A stretch of DNA of 61,837 nucleotides from an uncultured Bacteroides sp. Lineage in GTDB: Bacteria > Bacteroidota > Bacteroidia > Bacteroidales > Bacteroidaceae. The position numbers were made by a program, and so were the translations under genes. Where the stretch lies: positions 1 to 61,837 of the forward strand of contig CAMTPH010000004.1 in the NCBI GenBank assembly GCA_947074345.1, given 5' to 3'. Shown here one piece after another: positions 53,434-61,816 of this stretch (the stretch's first letter is position 1; the number at the start of each line of letters is the position of its first letter). The notes below the pieces were generated by a model. That model saw only the letters and a list, made by a program, of their open reading frames with translations, searched no databases and was not told where the DNA came from.

Positions 53434-53517
53434 GTTTCAATGCGGTGAAACCGAATTTTCAGTGCAGTGGAAACATGCTTTCAGTGCGGTGAAACAAAAG
53501 TTCCAATATACTGAAAC
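53434..53517. repeat. Array of four 18-base inverted-repeat units, exact 22-base period
   Basis: Units begin at 53434, 53456, 53478 and 53500. The first, GTTTCAATGCGGTGAAAC, is the exact reverse complement of the consensus of the array at 25110-25193. The second unit carries one inserted base that is compensated in the next spacer, so the 22-base phase is kept. Last spacer AAAA and trailing CTTGGAA match the other array. It lies between the antiporter promoter and the tRNA terminator. Confidence 0.82.
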
Positions 53518-53596
53518 TGCTTGGAACAAGAATAAACTGTCACCGAATTTGCCACCGAATGGGTGTTCAAAGTACTAAAATGATGGGGTGGGGATA

Positions 53597-53634
53597 ATAA
53601 AAAAACCTCGTCAGAGTAGCTTCTAACGAGGTTT
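53597..53634 (-). terminator. Rho-independent terminator of tRNA-Leu
   Basis: Stem AAACCTCGT (53603-53611) with ACGAGGTTT (53626-53634), followed on the minus strand by a run of T. Confidence 0.88.
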
Positions 53635-53658
53635 AGCTTTAAAAAGAGTTGTTGATTG

Positions 53659-53740
53659 TGCGGCTGAAGGGACTCGAACCCCCACGTCGCGAGACACCAG
53701 ATCCTAAGTCTGGCGCGGCTACCAATTACGCCACAGCCGC
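53659..53740 (-). tRNA. tRNA-Leu (anticodon UAG)
   Basis: An 82-base class II tRNA. Acceptor GCGGCTG pairs with CAGCCGC, discriminator A; anticodon stem CCAGA/TCTGG encloses loop CTTAGGA, so the anticodon is UAG, reading CUA and by wobble other CUN codons. A long variable arm and a TTCGAGT T-loop are present. CCA is not encoded. It has its own promoter and terminator. No integrase or duplicated tRNA end is seen, so it shows no sign of use as an attachment site. Confidence 0.97.
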
Positions 53741-53772
53741 AATCGCTACTGTTATTCTTTTGTTTAGCGATG

Positions 53773-53802
53773 CAAAGATACGGATTATTTCTAAACCTCC
53801 AA
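53773..53802 (-). promoter_or_regulatory. Promoter of tRNA-Leu
   Basis: On the minus strand, TTG (plus 53800-53802) and TATCTTTG (plus 53773-53780) are 19 bases apart, giving a consensus promoter about 30 bases ahead of the mature tRNA. Confidence 0.8.
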
Positions 53803-53839
53803 GAAAAAAAGAATAAAATCTTAACTTTTTTCGAACTTT

Positions 53840-54853
53840 TTATTGAAAGGTCAAGTGTTGCCTTGCTGCTTCAATAATAGTGTCTATACCCTTTAGCATG
53901 TCTTCGGTAGTCATATCTATCTTAATATCAGGGCTTATGCCAAATTCTGTGTGGTTCATTTCCCTATCAAAGTGTGGACTTGCAGAAAAGCGAAGACTCC
54001 AACCATTTGGAAGCTCCGATGAGAAAGGTAATCCTGATCCGCCACCTGTTTTGTCACCGATAATGGTAACATTGGGCAAAACACGCATCTGATTTACGAA
54101 ATCGTTTGTTGCGCTATAAGAATGTCGGTTGGCTAAAACAGCTACTGGTTTCTGCCATCTAATGCTTGATGATGGTTCTAAGTAGACAGGGTATGGTTCC
54201 GAAAAATCGTTATGTCCGGTTCCTGTTTTATGTTTTATATAACCAGTCAATACTTTTTCGTTTGTAAAACGGGCAGCTATCTTGTCTGCATAAGTTAAAT
54301 TGCCACCACCATTGTGTCGAACATCAAAGATTATGCCTGTACAAGCAGCTAAATACGATAATGCTTGATCTAAGTTTCCGTCTCCTACCGGATACGAAAA
54401 ACTTTCGTAGAGTATATAACCGATATTGTCGTCTAATATCTTATATTTTAATCCGGCAGCCCTTCTATAGTCGTTGCCTAAATATCGATCACTCTCAATA
54501 ATGGCTTCAACATAGTTTCTAGGACTGTCTGACCAAAAGTCATAACGAGTTTGATTAAACGAAGCTGTTAGGTTTACATGTCCGTCTTTAAGATTGTAAA
54601 GCAGACTATCCATTACCTCAAATAAGTTCTCATTGGTCATGGGGTTGGTTAAGCGTTGACGATATTTCTCGCCTAAAGCATACCAATCGATCTCTTTGTA
54701 GTCTAAGTAGCAGTATTTCTCATCGATGATACGCCACAATTGATTAAAGTTCCCTTCGGGATCATTATTGTAGCTCTCTTCGCGAATGCAAGAGGAGAAT
54801 AAACTACTTATGAATAGTAATGATATAAGAAAATAAGTTGTTTTAATCTTCAT
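53840..54853 (-). CDS. S41 family peptidase lipoprotein
   Basis: A 337-residue lipoprotein (LFSSC, Cys22, followed by IREE). The S41 C-terminal-processing-protease fold is visible: tricorn-like N-terminal region (about 35-100), FDVRHNGGGN (about 176-185), and the catalytic Ser247 within NRHSYSATND. The following GDKTGGGSGLPFSSELPNGW block is typical. No PDZ domain is evident between them, so substrate delivery differs from CtpA-type enzymes. It is the last gene of a parC-DUF3316-S41 run, 42 bases from its neighbour. Confidence 0.92.
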   Translation of the reverse strand: MKIKTTYFLISLLFISSLFSSCIREESYNNDPEGNFNQLWRIIDEKYCYLDYKEIDWYALGEKYRQRLTNPMTNENLFEVMDSLLYNLKDGHVNLTASFNQTRYDFWSDSPRNYVEAIIESDRYLGNDYRRAAGLKYKILDDNIGYILYESFSYPVGDGNLDQALSYLAACTGIIFDVRHNGGGNLTYADKIAARFTNEKVLTGYIKHKTGTGHNDFSEPYPVYLEPSSSIRWQKPVAVLANRHSYSATNDFVNQMRVLPNVTIIGDKTGGGSGLPFSSELPNGWSLRFSASPHFDREMNHTEFGISPDIKIDMTTEDMLKGIDTIIEAARQHLTFQ

Positions 54854-54895
54854 ATTGATAAATACAATTCAATATTTGTTTTGTAAGCAGGAAGT

Positions 54896-55762
54896 TTAGT
54901 AAGCGCTAACCGTCGAAGGCAATCTTGCGCCATTTTTATTGCGTATCTGATAAATCTCTTTCACGAAACCTATCATAAATGCATGAGAGTATATATGTGT
55001 ACGCAAGCCATTTACATCCGATTGTTGCAAATCGGATACATAGCTAAGGCGCATCTTTGCATATCGTACAGGGAAGTCTACAGATAAAAACTGCCTTAAC
55101 GAGGGTTGATTATGAAAAGAGGTAAAGCGAACTACGCCACTTGAGTTACCTAATGTAAATATCTCGTAGTATGACTGCCCGTAATGTGGCGAAAATAATA
55201 CACCCATAAATGGCAGATTTACCTGATATCGCAAAGTCAAAGGATATCTTTTGATTCTTGTATGCCAAATAGCCATAGCTGAAGCGTCAAGATTGACAAA
55301 TGCTCTAGCCGAAGCAGGATTGTTGCCATTCCTTAGATTGTAAATAAATCCAAGGTTCGCATCAAGCAATGCTCCCGCTAATATTTTAAATTCGGGTGTG
55401 ATGCGGAACTGATAATGTAAACCATAGTTCCAATTGACCATCCCCGAGAACATATTATTGTTGTCGGCTCGATTATGAGTATATCCTAAATCAGCTTGAA
55501 ACAAATTCTGTACCGAAACATTTCCATCCAGCAGTTTTGTCATACGCGTACTTTCACGTATGAGTCTAAACTCAGCTCCTTTGTATTCTTGTGGCGATAA
55601 ATATGTGTCGTAAACATTGGTGAAGCCTACTCCATACGAAGTAGCACGAGTTATATATCTATTGGCATTCATTATCGTGTCATTTTGAGCTGACACGGTT
55701 GAGTTTGACAATGACAAACATGCTCCAATAAATGCCAAAATAGTATATAATCTTAATTTCAT
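54896..55762 (-). CDS. DUF3316 family outer-membrane-like protein
   Basis: A 288-residue protein with a signal peptide (cleavage near VSAQ, residue 26). The mature part has alternating hydrophobic/polar strands typical of a small outer-membrane barrel (FQADLGYTHNRAD, WNYGLHYQFRI, HAFMIGFVKEIYQI). It matches the Bacteroidales DUF3316 pattern. The function is unknown. It lies 20 bases downstream of the topoisomerase gene, a neighbour with no obvious functional tie. Confidence 0.82.
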   Translation of the reverse strand: MKLRLYTILAFIGACLSLSNSTVSAQNDTIMNANRYITRATSYGVGFTNVYDTYLSPQEYKGAEFRLIRESTRMTKLLDGNVSVQNLFQADLGYTHNRADNNNMFSGMVNWNYGLHYQFRITPEFKILAGALLDANLGFIYNLRNGNNPASARAFVNLDASAMAIWHTRIKRYPLTLRYQVNLPFMGVLFSPHYGQSYYEIFTLGNSSGVVRFTSFHNQPSLRQFLSVDFPVRYAKMRLSYVSDLQQSDVNGLRTHIYSHAFMIGFVKEIYQIRNKNGARLPSTVSAY

Positions 55763-55782
55763 AGACCGATATATGTCATGTA

Positions 55783-58452
55783 TTAAAATAACTTCATTTG
55801 ACCGGTTATCTCATCCAAGATATCACCTTCTGTTTTATCTTGATCAGGATCCATATTGATTTCAGTCACTTCTATACTTTCAACTTGTTCGATAGCTTCT
55901 GCAGACTCTTCAGGTTGAGGAAATCTAGTTGGCTCCAATTCGTTGATGGTGTCAATATTGAAAGTAGTGATACGCTTTCCTTTAGCCTTAAAGCCTTTTA
56001 CGGCGATAAACTCTTCAGCATCGATAATCAATGGGTCGCGGAAGCTATCATTGCCGCCAAACACTATTTCAAGTCGTGGATAATATTCATCAGTCAATAG
56101 TATGAGTTGACTGTTTTTATTATCACCCATGTAGTTTAGCTTGCGTGCACTGCCTTCAAAGCAGAAGCGTTTAAGATATGGATAGTTCTGTTGGTCGGCA
56201 TCAAACAATGCAGCAGTCCAAATCTTATTAGCGTCAAACTTTTCAATGATACTGATATTGTTGTCGTAATGGTTGCTTACATCAAAGTTAGTTGTGTAGT
56301 ACTCGCCATTGTTGAGCACAACCAAGATTGAATCATCACTTTGGAATTCACCTAAGAACTCACCACGGCCATCATAGTTTAAGCGCAATACATCGCGGTC
56401 GAACCATACTTTTCGTCCTCCTAGAGTAGAAGCACCTTTATGTTTCAACGATATCTTATGAACCGGTAGTCGCGTAAGAATAACTCCCATCGCTTGACGA
56501 CCTTTGATGCTGATCTCGCTAAAGTCTCTTTCGAAGATGATGCGGCGCACACGTGGGTTTGGCTTCAATGTAACTTTTATTACCTCTGCTTCACCATTAG
56601 GGTTAGCTGAGAAATAAGTGATACGAGAATCGGGTGTACCTAATGTTACATCGTACTCTCTATCGCGAACAATTGAAGTTACCGCAAAACGTTTGATATA
56701 AGTAGTGCCATCTTTGCCATCGCGATAGCACGCATTATATATGGTGCGTTTGTCGTTCTTCTTAAACACATTTATATAAAGCACATTTTTGCCAATGAAC
56801 TTCTTGTCAGATACCGGAGTGATTAAATATTTACCATCACGGAAGAAGATGATTACATCATCAATATCCGAGCAGTTGGCCACGAATTCATCTTTTTTAA
56901 GCGATGTTCCAATGAAACCTTCTTCACGGTTGATGTATAATTTCTCGTTAGCCTCTACTACTTTGGTAGCCTCGATGGTGTCGAAGTTACGTAGTTCGGT
57001 TTTACGAGGGAAATGTTTACCATATTTATCTCTAAGCATCTTGAACCATGCAGTCGTATACTCTACGATGTGTTCCAGATGATTATCAATCTCTGCAACT
57101 TCCGCCTTTGTTTTAGCGATGAAATCTTCCGCCTTATCAGAGTTAAACTTCAAGATACGTCCCATTTTGATTTCCATCAAGCGTAGGATGTCCTCTTTGG
57201 TTACTTCGCGGATGAAAGAAGGATAAAACGGAGTCAAGCGCTTATCGATATGCGCACATGCTGCATCCATATCTTTTGATTGTTCAAACTCTTTATCCTT
57301 ATAGATTCGTTCTTCGATAAATATCTTTTCGAGCGATGCGAAGTGCAATGCTTCGAGCAATTCATTCTTGCGAATTTCAAGCTCAAGACGAAGAAGTTCT
57401 AATGTATAGTCTACAGATCTTCTTAGAACATGACTTACATTCAAGAAGTGAGGTTTGTTTTCGTCAATCACACAACAGTTTGGCGATATGCTTACCTCGC
57501 AATCAGTAAACGCATAAAGTGCATCAATCGTTTTGTCAGAAGATACACCAGGTGCAAGGTGGATAAGAATCTCTACATTAGCAGATGTGTTATCGTCTAC
57601 CTTGCGTATTTTAATCTTGCCTTTATCAACAGCCTTCAATATGGATTCGATTACAGAAGATGTAGTCTTTCCATAAGGGATTTCTGTAATGGCAAGTGTC
57701 TTATTATCTATTTTGTTGATCTTCGAGCGAATCTTTACGCTACCACCACGTTCACCGTCGTTGTATTTAGCAACGTCAATAGAACCACCGGTCAAGAAAT
57801 CGGGGTACAATTGAAACGATTCACCGTTAAGGTAGTTAATCGCTGCTTCGCAAAGTTCATTGTAGTTATGAGGTAATATTTTAGAAGAAAGACCTACGGC
57901 AATACCTTCAACCCCCTGAGCAAGTAGCAAAGGGAATTTTACAGGAAGCGTGATTGGTTCTTTGTTTCTACCATCGTATGATAATTTCCATTCGGTAGTC
58001 TTAGGATTAAAGACTACATCGAGAGCAAACTTAGATAAACGAGCCTCGATATAACGAGGAGCAGCAGCACCATCACCAGTCAATATATTACCCCAGTTAC
58101 CCTGGCAATCTATCAATAAATCCTTTTGTCCAAGTTGCACTAAGGCATCACCAATAGAAGCATCACCATGTGGGTGAAACTGCATGGTGTGACCAACAAT
58201 GTTCGCTACTTTATTGTATCGTCCATCGTCTAATCGTTTCATTGAATGTAATATACGTCTTTGAACCGGTTTCAAACCATCCATTACGTGGGGTACGGCA
58301 CGTTCCAATATAACATACGAAGCATAGTCCAAAAACCAGCTTTGGTACATTCCTGTTAATTGATGTTTTACGCTTTCGTTATGTGTGTCTGCCGGTTTAT
58401 AGTCAGAGTGTTCTTCTGGTATTTCGTTTAATTCATCACTCATAGTGGTCAA
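55783..58452 (-). CDS. parC: DNA topoisomerase IV subunit A (ParC-type)
   Basis: An 889-residue type IIA topoisomerase A subunit. The winged-helix and tower domains carry the catalytic Tyr134 in AAPRYIEARLS. The quinolone-determining region reads HPHGDASIGDAL (93-104). The C-terminal beta-pinwheel region (about 520-840) lacks a GyrA-box QRRGGKG, which supports ParC rather than GyrA. With ParE it decatenates daughter chromosomes. The position equivalent to E. coli ParC Ser80 is Ala98. Starts at Met1 or Met4 are both possible. A -7 box TATTTTTG lies at plus 58514-58521. Confidence 0.92.
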   Translation of the reverse strand: MTTMSDELNEIPEEHSDYKPADTHNESVKHQLTGMYQSWFLDYASYVILERAVPHVMDGLKPVQRRILHSMKRLDDGRYNKVANIVGHTMQFHPHGDASIGDALVQLGQKDLLIDCQGNWGNILTGDGAAAPRYIEARLSKFALDVVFNPKTTEWKLSYDGRNKEPITLPVKFPLLLAQGVEGIAVGLSSKILPHNYNELCEAAINYLNGESFQLYPDFLTGGSIDVAKYNDGERGGSVKIRSKINKIDNKTLAITEIPYGKTTSSVIESILKAVDKGKIKIRKVDDNTSANVEILIHLAPGVSSDKTIDALYAFTDCEVSISPNCCVIDENKPHFLNVSHVLRRSVDYTLELLRLELEIRKNELLEALHFASLEKIFIEERIYKDKEFEQSKDMDAACAHIDKRLTPFYPSFIREVTKEDILRLMEIKMGRILKFNSDKAEDFIAKTKAEVAEIDNHLEHIVEYTTAWFKMLRDKYGKHFPRKTELRNFDTIEATKVVEANEKLYINREEGFIGTSLKKDEFVANCSDIDDVIIFFRDGKYLITPVSDKKFIGKNVLYINVFKKNDKRTIYNACYRDGKDGTTYIKRFAVTSIVRDREYDVTLGTPDSRITYFSANPNGEAEVIKVTLKPNPRVRRIIFERDFSEISIKGRQAMGVILTRLPVHKISLKHKGASTLGGRKVWFDRDVLRLNYDGRGEFLGEFQSDDSILVVLNNGEYYTTNFDVSNHYDNNISIIEKFDANKIWTAALFDADQQNYPYLKRFCFEGSARKLNYMGDNKNSQLILLTDEYYPRLEIVFGGNDSFRDPLIIDAEEFIAVKGFKAKGKRITTFNIDTINELEPTRFPQPEESAEAIEQVESIEVTEINMDPDQDKTEGDILDEITGQMKLF

Positions 58453-58513
58453 TATTCCTCTTGTTTTAACAACAAATTATCTTTTTTACATCATTTATTA
58501 GACGATGTGCAGG

Positions 58514-58521
58514 CAAAAATA
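58514..58521 (-). promoter_or_regulatory. -7 box of the parC operon
   Basis: On the minus strand it reads TATTTTTG followed by CC. The leader would be about 60 bases. The plus-strand TTACTTTG box at 58545-58552 for glyS lies just beyond, making a compact divergent promoter. Confidence 0.6.
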
Positions 58522-58633
58522 CAAATTATCTGCAAAAAAATCATTTACTTTGCACATTATTTATGAAGTGCTAACATGCTAATATACTTATTATCGCACA
58601 TTTGCATAAGGCACATTAATCACAATTATTGAA

Positions 58634-60175
58634 ATGGCACAAGAAGATGTTTTTAAGAAGTTAGTATCACACTGTAAAGAGTATGGTTTTGTATTCCCTT
58701 CGAGTGATATTTATGATGGACTGGGAGCGGTATATGATTATGGTCAAATGGGTGTTGAGCTCAAAAACAATATTAAGAAATATTGGTGGGACAGCATGGT
58801 GTTATTGCATGAAAACATTGTAGGTATCGACTCTGCAATCTTTATGCACCCTACTATTTGGAAAGCTTCAGGGCATGTGGATGCTTTCAATGACCCATTG
58901 ATTGATAATAAAGACTCAAAAAAACGTTATCGTGCTGACGTATTGATCGAAGATCAGTTGGCTAAGTACGATGATAAAATGAATAAAGAGGTAGCTAAAG
59001 CTGCTAAACGTTTCGGCGAAGCTTTTGATGAAGCTCAATTCCGCACAACTAATCCTCGTATTTTAGATAATCAAGCTAAGCGCGATGCACTACACACTCG
59101 TTTTGCAAAAGCACTTAATGATGGTAATCTTGACGATCTACGTCAAATCATTGTTGATGAAGAGATTGTTTGTCCTATCTCAGGAACTAAGAACTGGACT
59201 GAAGTACGTCAATTCAATTTGATGTTCAGCACAGATATGGGTTCTACTGCCGATGGTGCAATGAAAATCTATCTTCGTCCAGAAACAGCTCAAGGTATCT
59301 TTGTAAACTACTTGAATGTTCAAAAAACCGGTCGTATGAAGATTCCTTTCGGTATCGCTCAAATCGGTAAGGCATTCCGTAACGAGATTGTTGCTCGTCA
59401 GTTTATCTTCCGTATGCGTGAGTTCGAACAAATGGAGATGCAATTCTTTGTAAAACCAGGAACAGAACTTGATTGGTTTAAGAACTGGAAAGAGATGCGT
59501 TTGAAATGGCACAAGGCTCTTGGCTTTGGCGATAACCAATATCGTTACCACGATCACGATAAATTGGCTCACTACGCTAACGCTGCAACAGATATCGAAT
59601 TCTTAATGCCTTTTGGTTTCAAAGAGGTAGAAGGTATTCACTCTCGTACAGACTTCGACTTAAGCCAACACGAAAAATATTCTGGTAAGAACATTAAGTA
59701 TTTCGATCCAGAAATCAACGAATCATATGTACCTTACGTTATCGAAACATCGATTGGTGTAGACCGTATGTTCTTGAGTATTTTGAGTGCTTCATACTGC
59801 GAAGAAAAACTAGAAAGCGGAGAAAGCCGTGTAGTTTTAAAACTTCCTGCAGCATTAGCTCCAGTGAAATTGGCTGTTATGCCTCTTGTTAAGAAAGATG
59901 GCCTACCTGAAAAAGCACGTGAGATTATCGATGGCTTGAAGTTCCAATTCCACTGCCAATACGATGAGAAAGATAGTATTGGTAAACGTTATCGTCGTCA
60001 AGATGCAATTGGTACACCATTCTGTGTAACTGTTGATCATCAAACACTTGAAGATAACTGTGTAACATTACGTAATCGCGACACAATGCAACAAGAACGT
60101 GTAGCAATCTCTGAACTAAGCAATATCATTGCAGAAAGAGTAAGCATCACATCATTGTTGAAAACATTACAATAA
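58634..60175 (+). CDS. glyS: Glycyl-tRNA synthetase (single-chain, alpha2 type)
   Basis: A 513-residue class II aminoacyl-tRNA synthetase that charges tRNA-Gly. It is the dimeric type shared with eukaryotes and archaea rather than the alpha2beta2 type. N-terminal GFVFPSSDIYDGLGAVYDYG; class II motif 2 region FRNEIVARQFIFRMREFEQMEM split over about 248-270; motif 3 GVDRMFLSIL (about 383); C-terminal anticodon-binding domain (about 410-513, LAPVKLAVMPLV). A TTACTTTG -7-like box lies about 80 bases upstream. A lipoprotein gene follows after 11 bases. Confidence 0.97.
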   Translation: MAQEDVFKKLVSHCKEYGFVFPSSDIYDGLGAVYDYGQMGVELKNNIKKYWWDSMVLLHENIVGIDSAIFMHPTIWKASGHVDAFNDPLIDNKDSKKRYRADVLIEDQLAKYDDKMNKEVAKAAKRFGEAFDEAQFRTTNPRILDNQAKRDALHTRFAKALNDGNLDDLRQIIVDEEIVCPISGTKNWTEVRQFNLMFSTDMGSTADGAMKIYLRPETAQGIFVNYLNVQKTGRMKIPFGIAQIGKAFRNEIVARQFIFRMREFEQMEMQFFVKPGTELDWFKNWKEMRLKWHKALGFGDNQYRYHDHDKLAHYANAATDIEFLMPFGFKEVEGIHSRTDFDLSQHEKYSGKNIKYFDPEINESYVPYVIETSIGVDRMFLSILSASYCEEKLESGESRVVLKLPAALAPVKLAVMPLVKKDGLPEKAREIIDGLKFQFHCQYDEKDSIGKRYRRQDAIGTPFCVTVDHQTLEDNCVTLRNRDTMQQERVAISELSNIIAERVSITSLLKTLQ

Positions 60176-60186
60176 ACCTATTTCGA

Positions 60187-60774
60187 ATGAATAAGAAAAT
60201 CTTTTTACTACCATTGCTTTTGCTAATGCTAGTTTTAGTTTCTTGCGAAGAGACTAAAGAAGTTAGCAAATATGATAATTGGAGAGAACGCAACGAACAG
60301 TTTATCGATTCATTGTATTCTGTTTACACGACAACACCTGATAAAGGGGGATTGGATAGTATTCACTTGTTGACAGCACCAAACGATTTCATCTTCTTTA
60401 AGAGATTAGATCCAGTGACTGTAGTTCCAGACTATGTATATGACCCAACACAAGTAGCTTTCGATCAAAGTTGTTCCATCGATTTATACTATAAAGGAGT
60501 TAATATCTTAAATGAAAGATTTGACGGCTTTTATGGTGATGCGCCAACAGAATTCGATTCTCCAGGAACCTTTGAGGTGGTTTATGGTCTGTGGGTTAAC
60601 GGTTGGTGGGAAGTAATGCAACGTATCGGTTTAGGCGAACGTTGGGAAGTTTATATTCCTTGGGAATATGGATATGGCGCAAACGGTAAAGATGCTATCT
60701 TAGGTTACTCAACATTGATTTTCGATATGCAGCTTTTCAGAATAAACAATCTATCGTTTACTGCTGAAGAATAA
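60187..60774 (+). CDS. FKBP-type peptidyl-prolyl isomerase lipoprotein
   Basis: A 195-residue lipoprotein (LVSC, Cys20, followed by EETKE). The C-terminal part resembles the FKBP fold, with the recognisable end RWEVYIPWEYGYGANG and STLIFDMQLFRI. The segment before it (VVYGLWVNGWWEVMQRIGLG) corresponds to the strand and helix that line the active site. The N-terminal half is less typical, so activity should not be assumed. It is co-transcribed with glyS, 11 bases downstream, and followed by a strong terminator. Confidence 0.88.
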   Translation: MNKKIFLLPLLLLMLVLVSCEETKEVSKYDNWRERNEQFIDSLYSVYTTTPDKGGLDSIHLLTAPNDFIFFKRLDPVTVVPDYVYDPTQVAFDQSCSIDLYYKGVNILNERFDGFYGDAPTEFDSPGTFEVVYGLWVNGWWEVMQRIGLGERWEVYIPWEYGYGANGKDAILGYSTLIFDMQLFRINNLSFTAEE

Positions 60775-60800
60775 TAAAAAGATTTCTAGAAATAATTAGA

Positions 60801-60838
60801 AAAAAGCCTGTGCTATTTAGTTAGTACAGGCTTTTTTT
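60801..60838 (+). terminator. Rho-independent terminator of the glyS operon
   Basis: A perfect 11-base stem, AAAAAGCCTGT (60801-60811) with ACAGGCTTTTT (60826-60836), ending in seven T. Confidence 0.92.
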
Positions 60839-61002
60839 GTTGATAATAACCGCTATATGGCTAATACAAATGCCAATATATTTAACTGCTTTTTAGGATG
60901 ATAATCTATGTCAACAATCATGTTTACCAATTAAAAGTACGAAACGTCGAATCGACTTGTTATAAATAGTTTAGCTAAATTTTACTAAAAGTAATACTTT
61001 GC

Positions 61003-61010
61003 TATTTTTG
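61003..61010 (+). promoter_or_regulatory. Candidate -7 box for the DUF4136 gene
   Basis: TATTTTTG matches TAnnTTTG and would give a leader of about 140 bases. A partial box (TACTTTG) lies eight bases upstream. Confidence 0.45.
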
Positions 61011-61155
61011 TTTTGTTGGATAGATATATAAAGAACAATTAACATATAATATTTTACCGTTACGAACTTTTTATATGGTAAGTTGTTGTTTCTATGAAAA
61101 AAGCCTCGAGCAACCAAGGCGAAATTTTTATTTAACCTAAACATTATAACTGATT

Positions 61156-61797
61156 ATGAAGAGATTAATTCCTATTTTATTAGCGGTCTTTGCATTCGCT
61201 GCTTGCGAAAAAGACCCTGACTTCGATAAACTGGCAGACCAATATTTAGTTTATACCAGTGAAGCGAATACTGCTGCTTTTAATACTGTTAGTACATATT
61301 ATTTAGCAGATACAATTCTTGTAGCAAGCACTACCACTACAGCTCAAGCTTTAACAGGCACAGGAGCTCAAGATTATTTAAATGCTATTGCTGCTCAAAT
61401 GAATGCTCGCGGTTACAAAATGTCAACTGATAAATCAACAGCAGATTTGGCTATTAGTGTAACTTACGTACAAAGTACTTACTATTTCTCTAACTATGGC
61501 TATCGTAACTGGAACTCATTGGGTAACTGGTGGGGCAACTGGTGGGGTAACTACTGGGGATGGGGAGGAGGATTCTACTACCCATACGCTTTGACTTATA
61601 GTATGACTACCAACTCGTTTATTATTGATATGGCTCATCAAACTAGCGCTAGTACTACTACCGGATCTACTACCAAGGTTCCTATTTGGTGGACAGGATA
61701 TATGGTTGCTCCTGCTTATGCTACTTCTATCAATTATACATTGGCAATTCAAGGTGTACAACAAGCCTTTAACCAATCACCATACATTAAAAAATAA
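61156..61797 (+). CDS. DUF4136 domain lipoprotein with Trp/Gly/Asn-rich segment
   Basis: A 213-residue lipoprotein (FAAC, Cys17, followed by EKDPDFDK). The pattern matches DUF4136: YYLADTI near residue 50, the LNAIAAQMNARGYKM helix (about 76-90), ADLAISVTYV (about 97-106). Between about 120 and 142 is an unusual aromatic/Gly segment with three near-copies of GNWW. The role is unknown; the family is often found with outer-membrane proteins. A further gene begins 19 bases later. Confidence 0.85.
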   Translation: MKRLIPILLAVFAFAACEKDPDFDKLADQYLVYTSEANTAAFNTVSTYYLADTILVASTTTTAQALTGTGAQDYLNAIAAQMNARGYKMSTDKSTADLAISVTYVQSTYYFSNYGYRNWNSLGNWWGNWWGNYWGWGGGFYYPYALTYSMTTNSFIIDMAHQTSASTTTGSTTKVPIWWTGYMVAPAYATSINYTLAIQGVQQAFNQSPYIKK

Positions 61798-61816
61798 CTA
61801 AACAACTTTGAATTTT

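Larger units (their letters stand above)
53082..53658. other. Intergenic region between antiporter and tRNA-Leu
   Basis: Contains the antiporter -7 box (53114-53121), a loosely repeated TGGTT-type stretch (about 53235-53320), the 22-base-period array (53434-53517) and the tRNA terminator (53597-53634). No gene is evident. Confidence 0.65.
60775..61155. other. Intergenic region before the DUF4136 gene
   Basis: Holds the glyS-operon terminator (60801-60838) and a -7 box TATTTTTG (61003-61010). The remainder, including a leader of about 145 bases with a small GCCT/AGGC inverted repeat near 61112, shows nothing further that I recognise. Confidence 0.6.

Noticed and set aside
53659..53740. tRNA-Leu as an integration site
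   Set aside because: No integrase, direct repeat of the tRNA end or mobile genes flank it.
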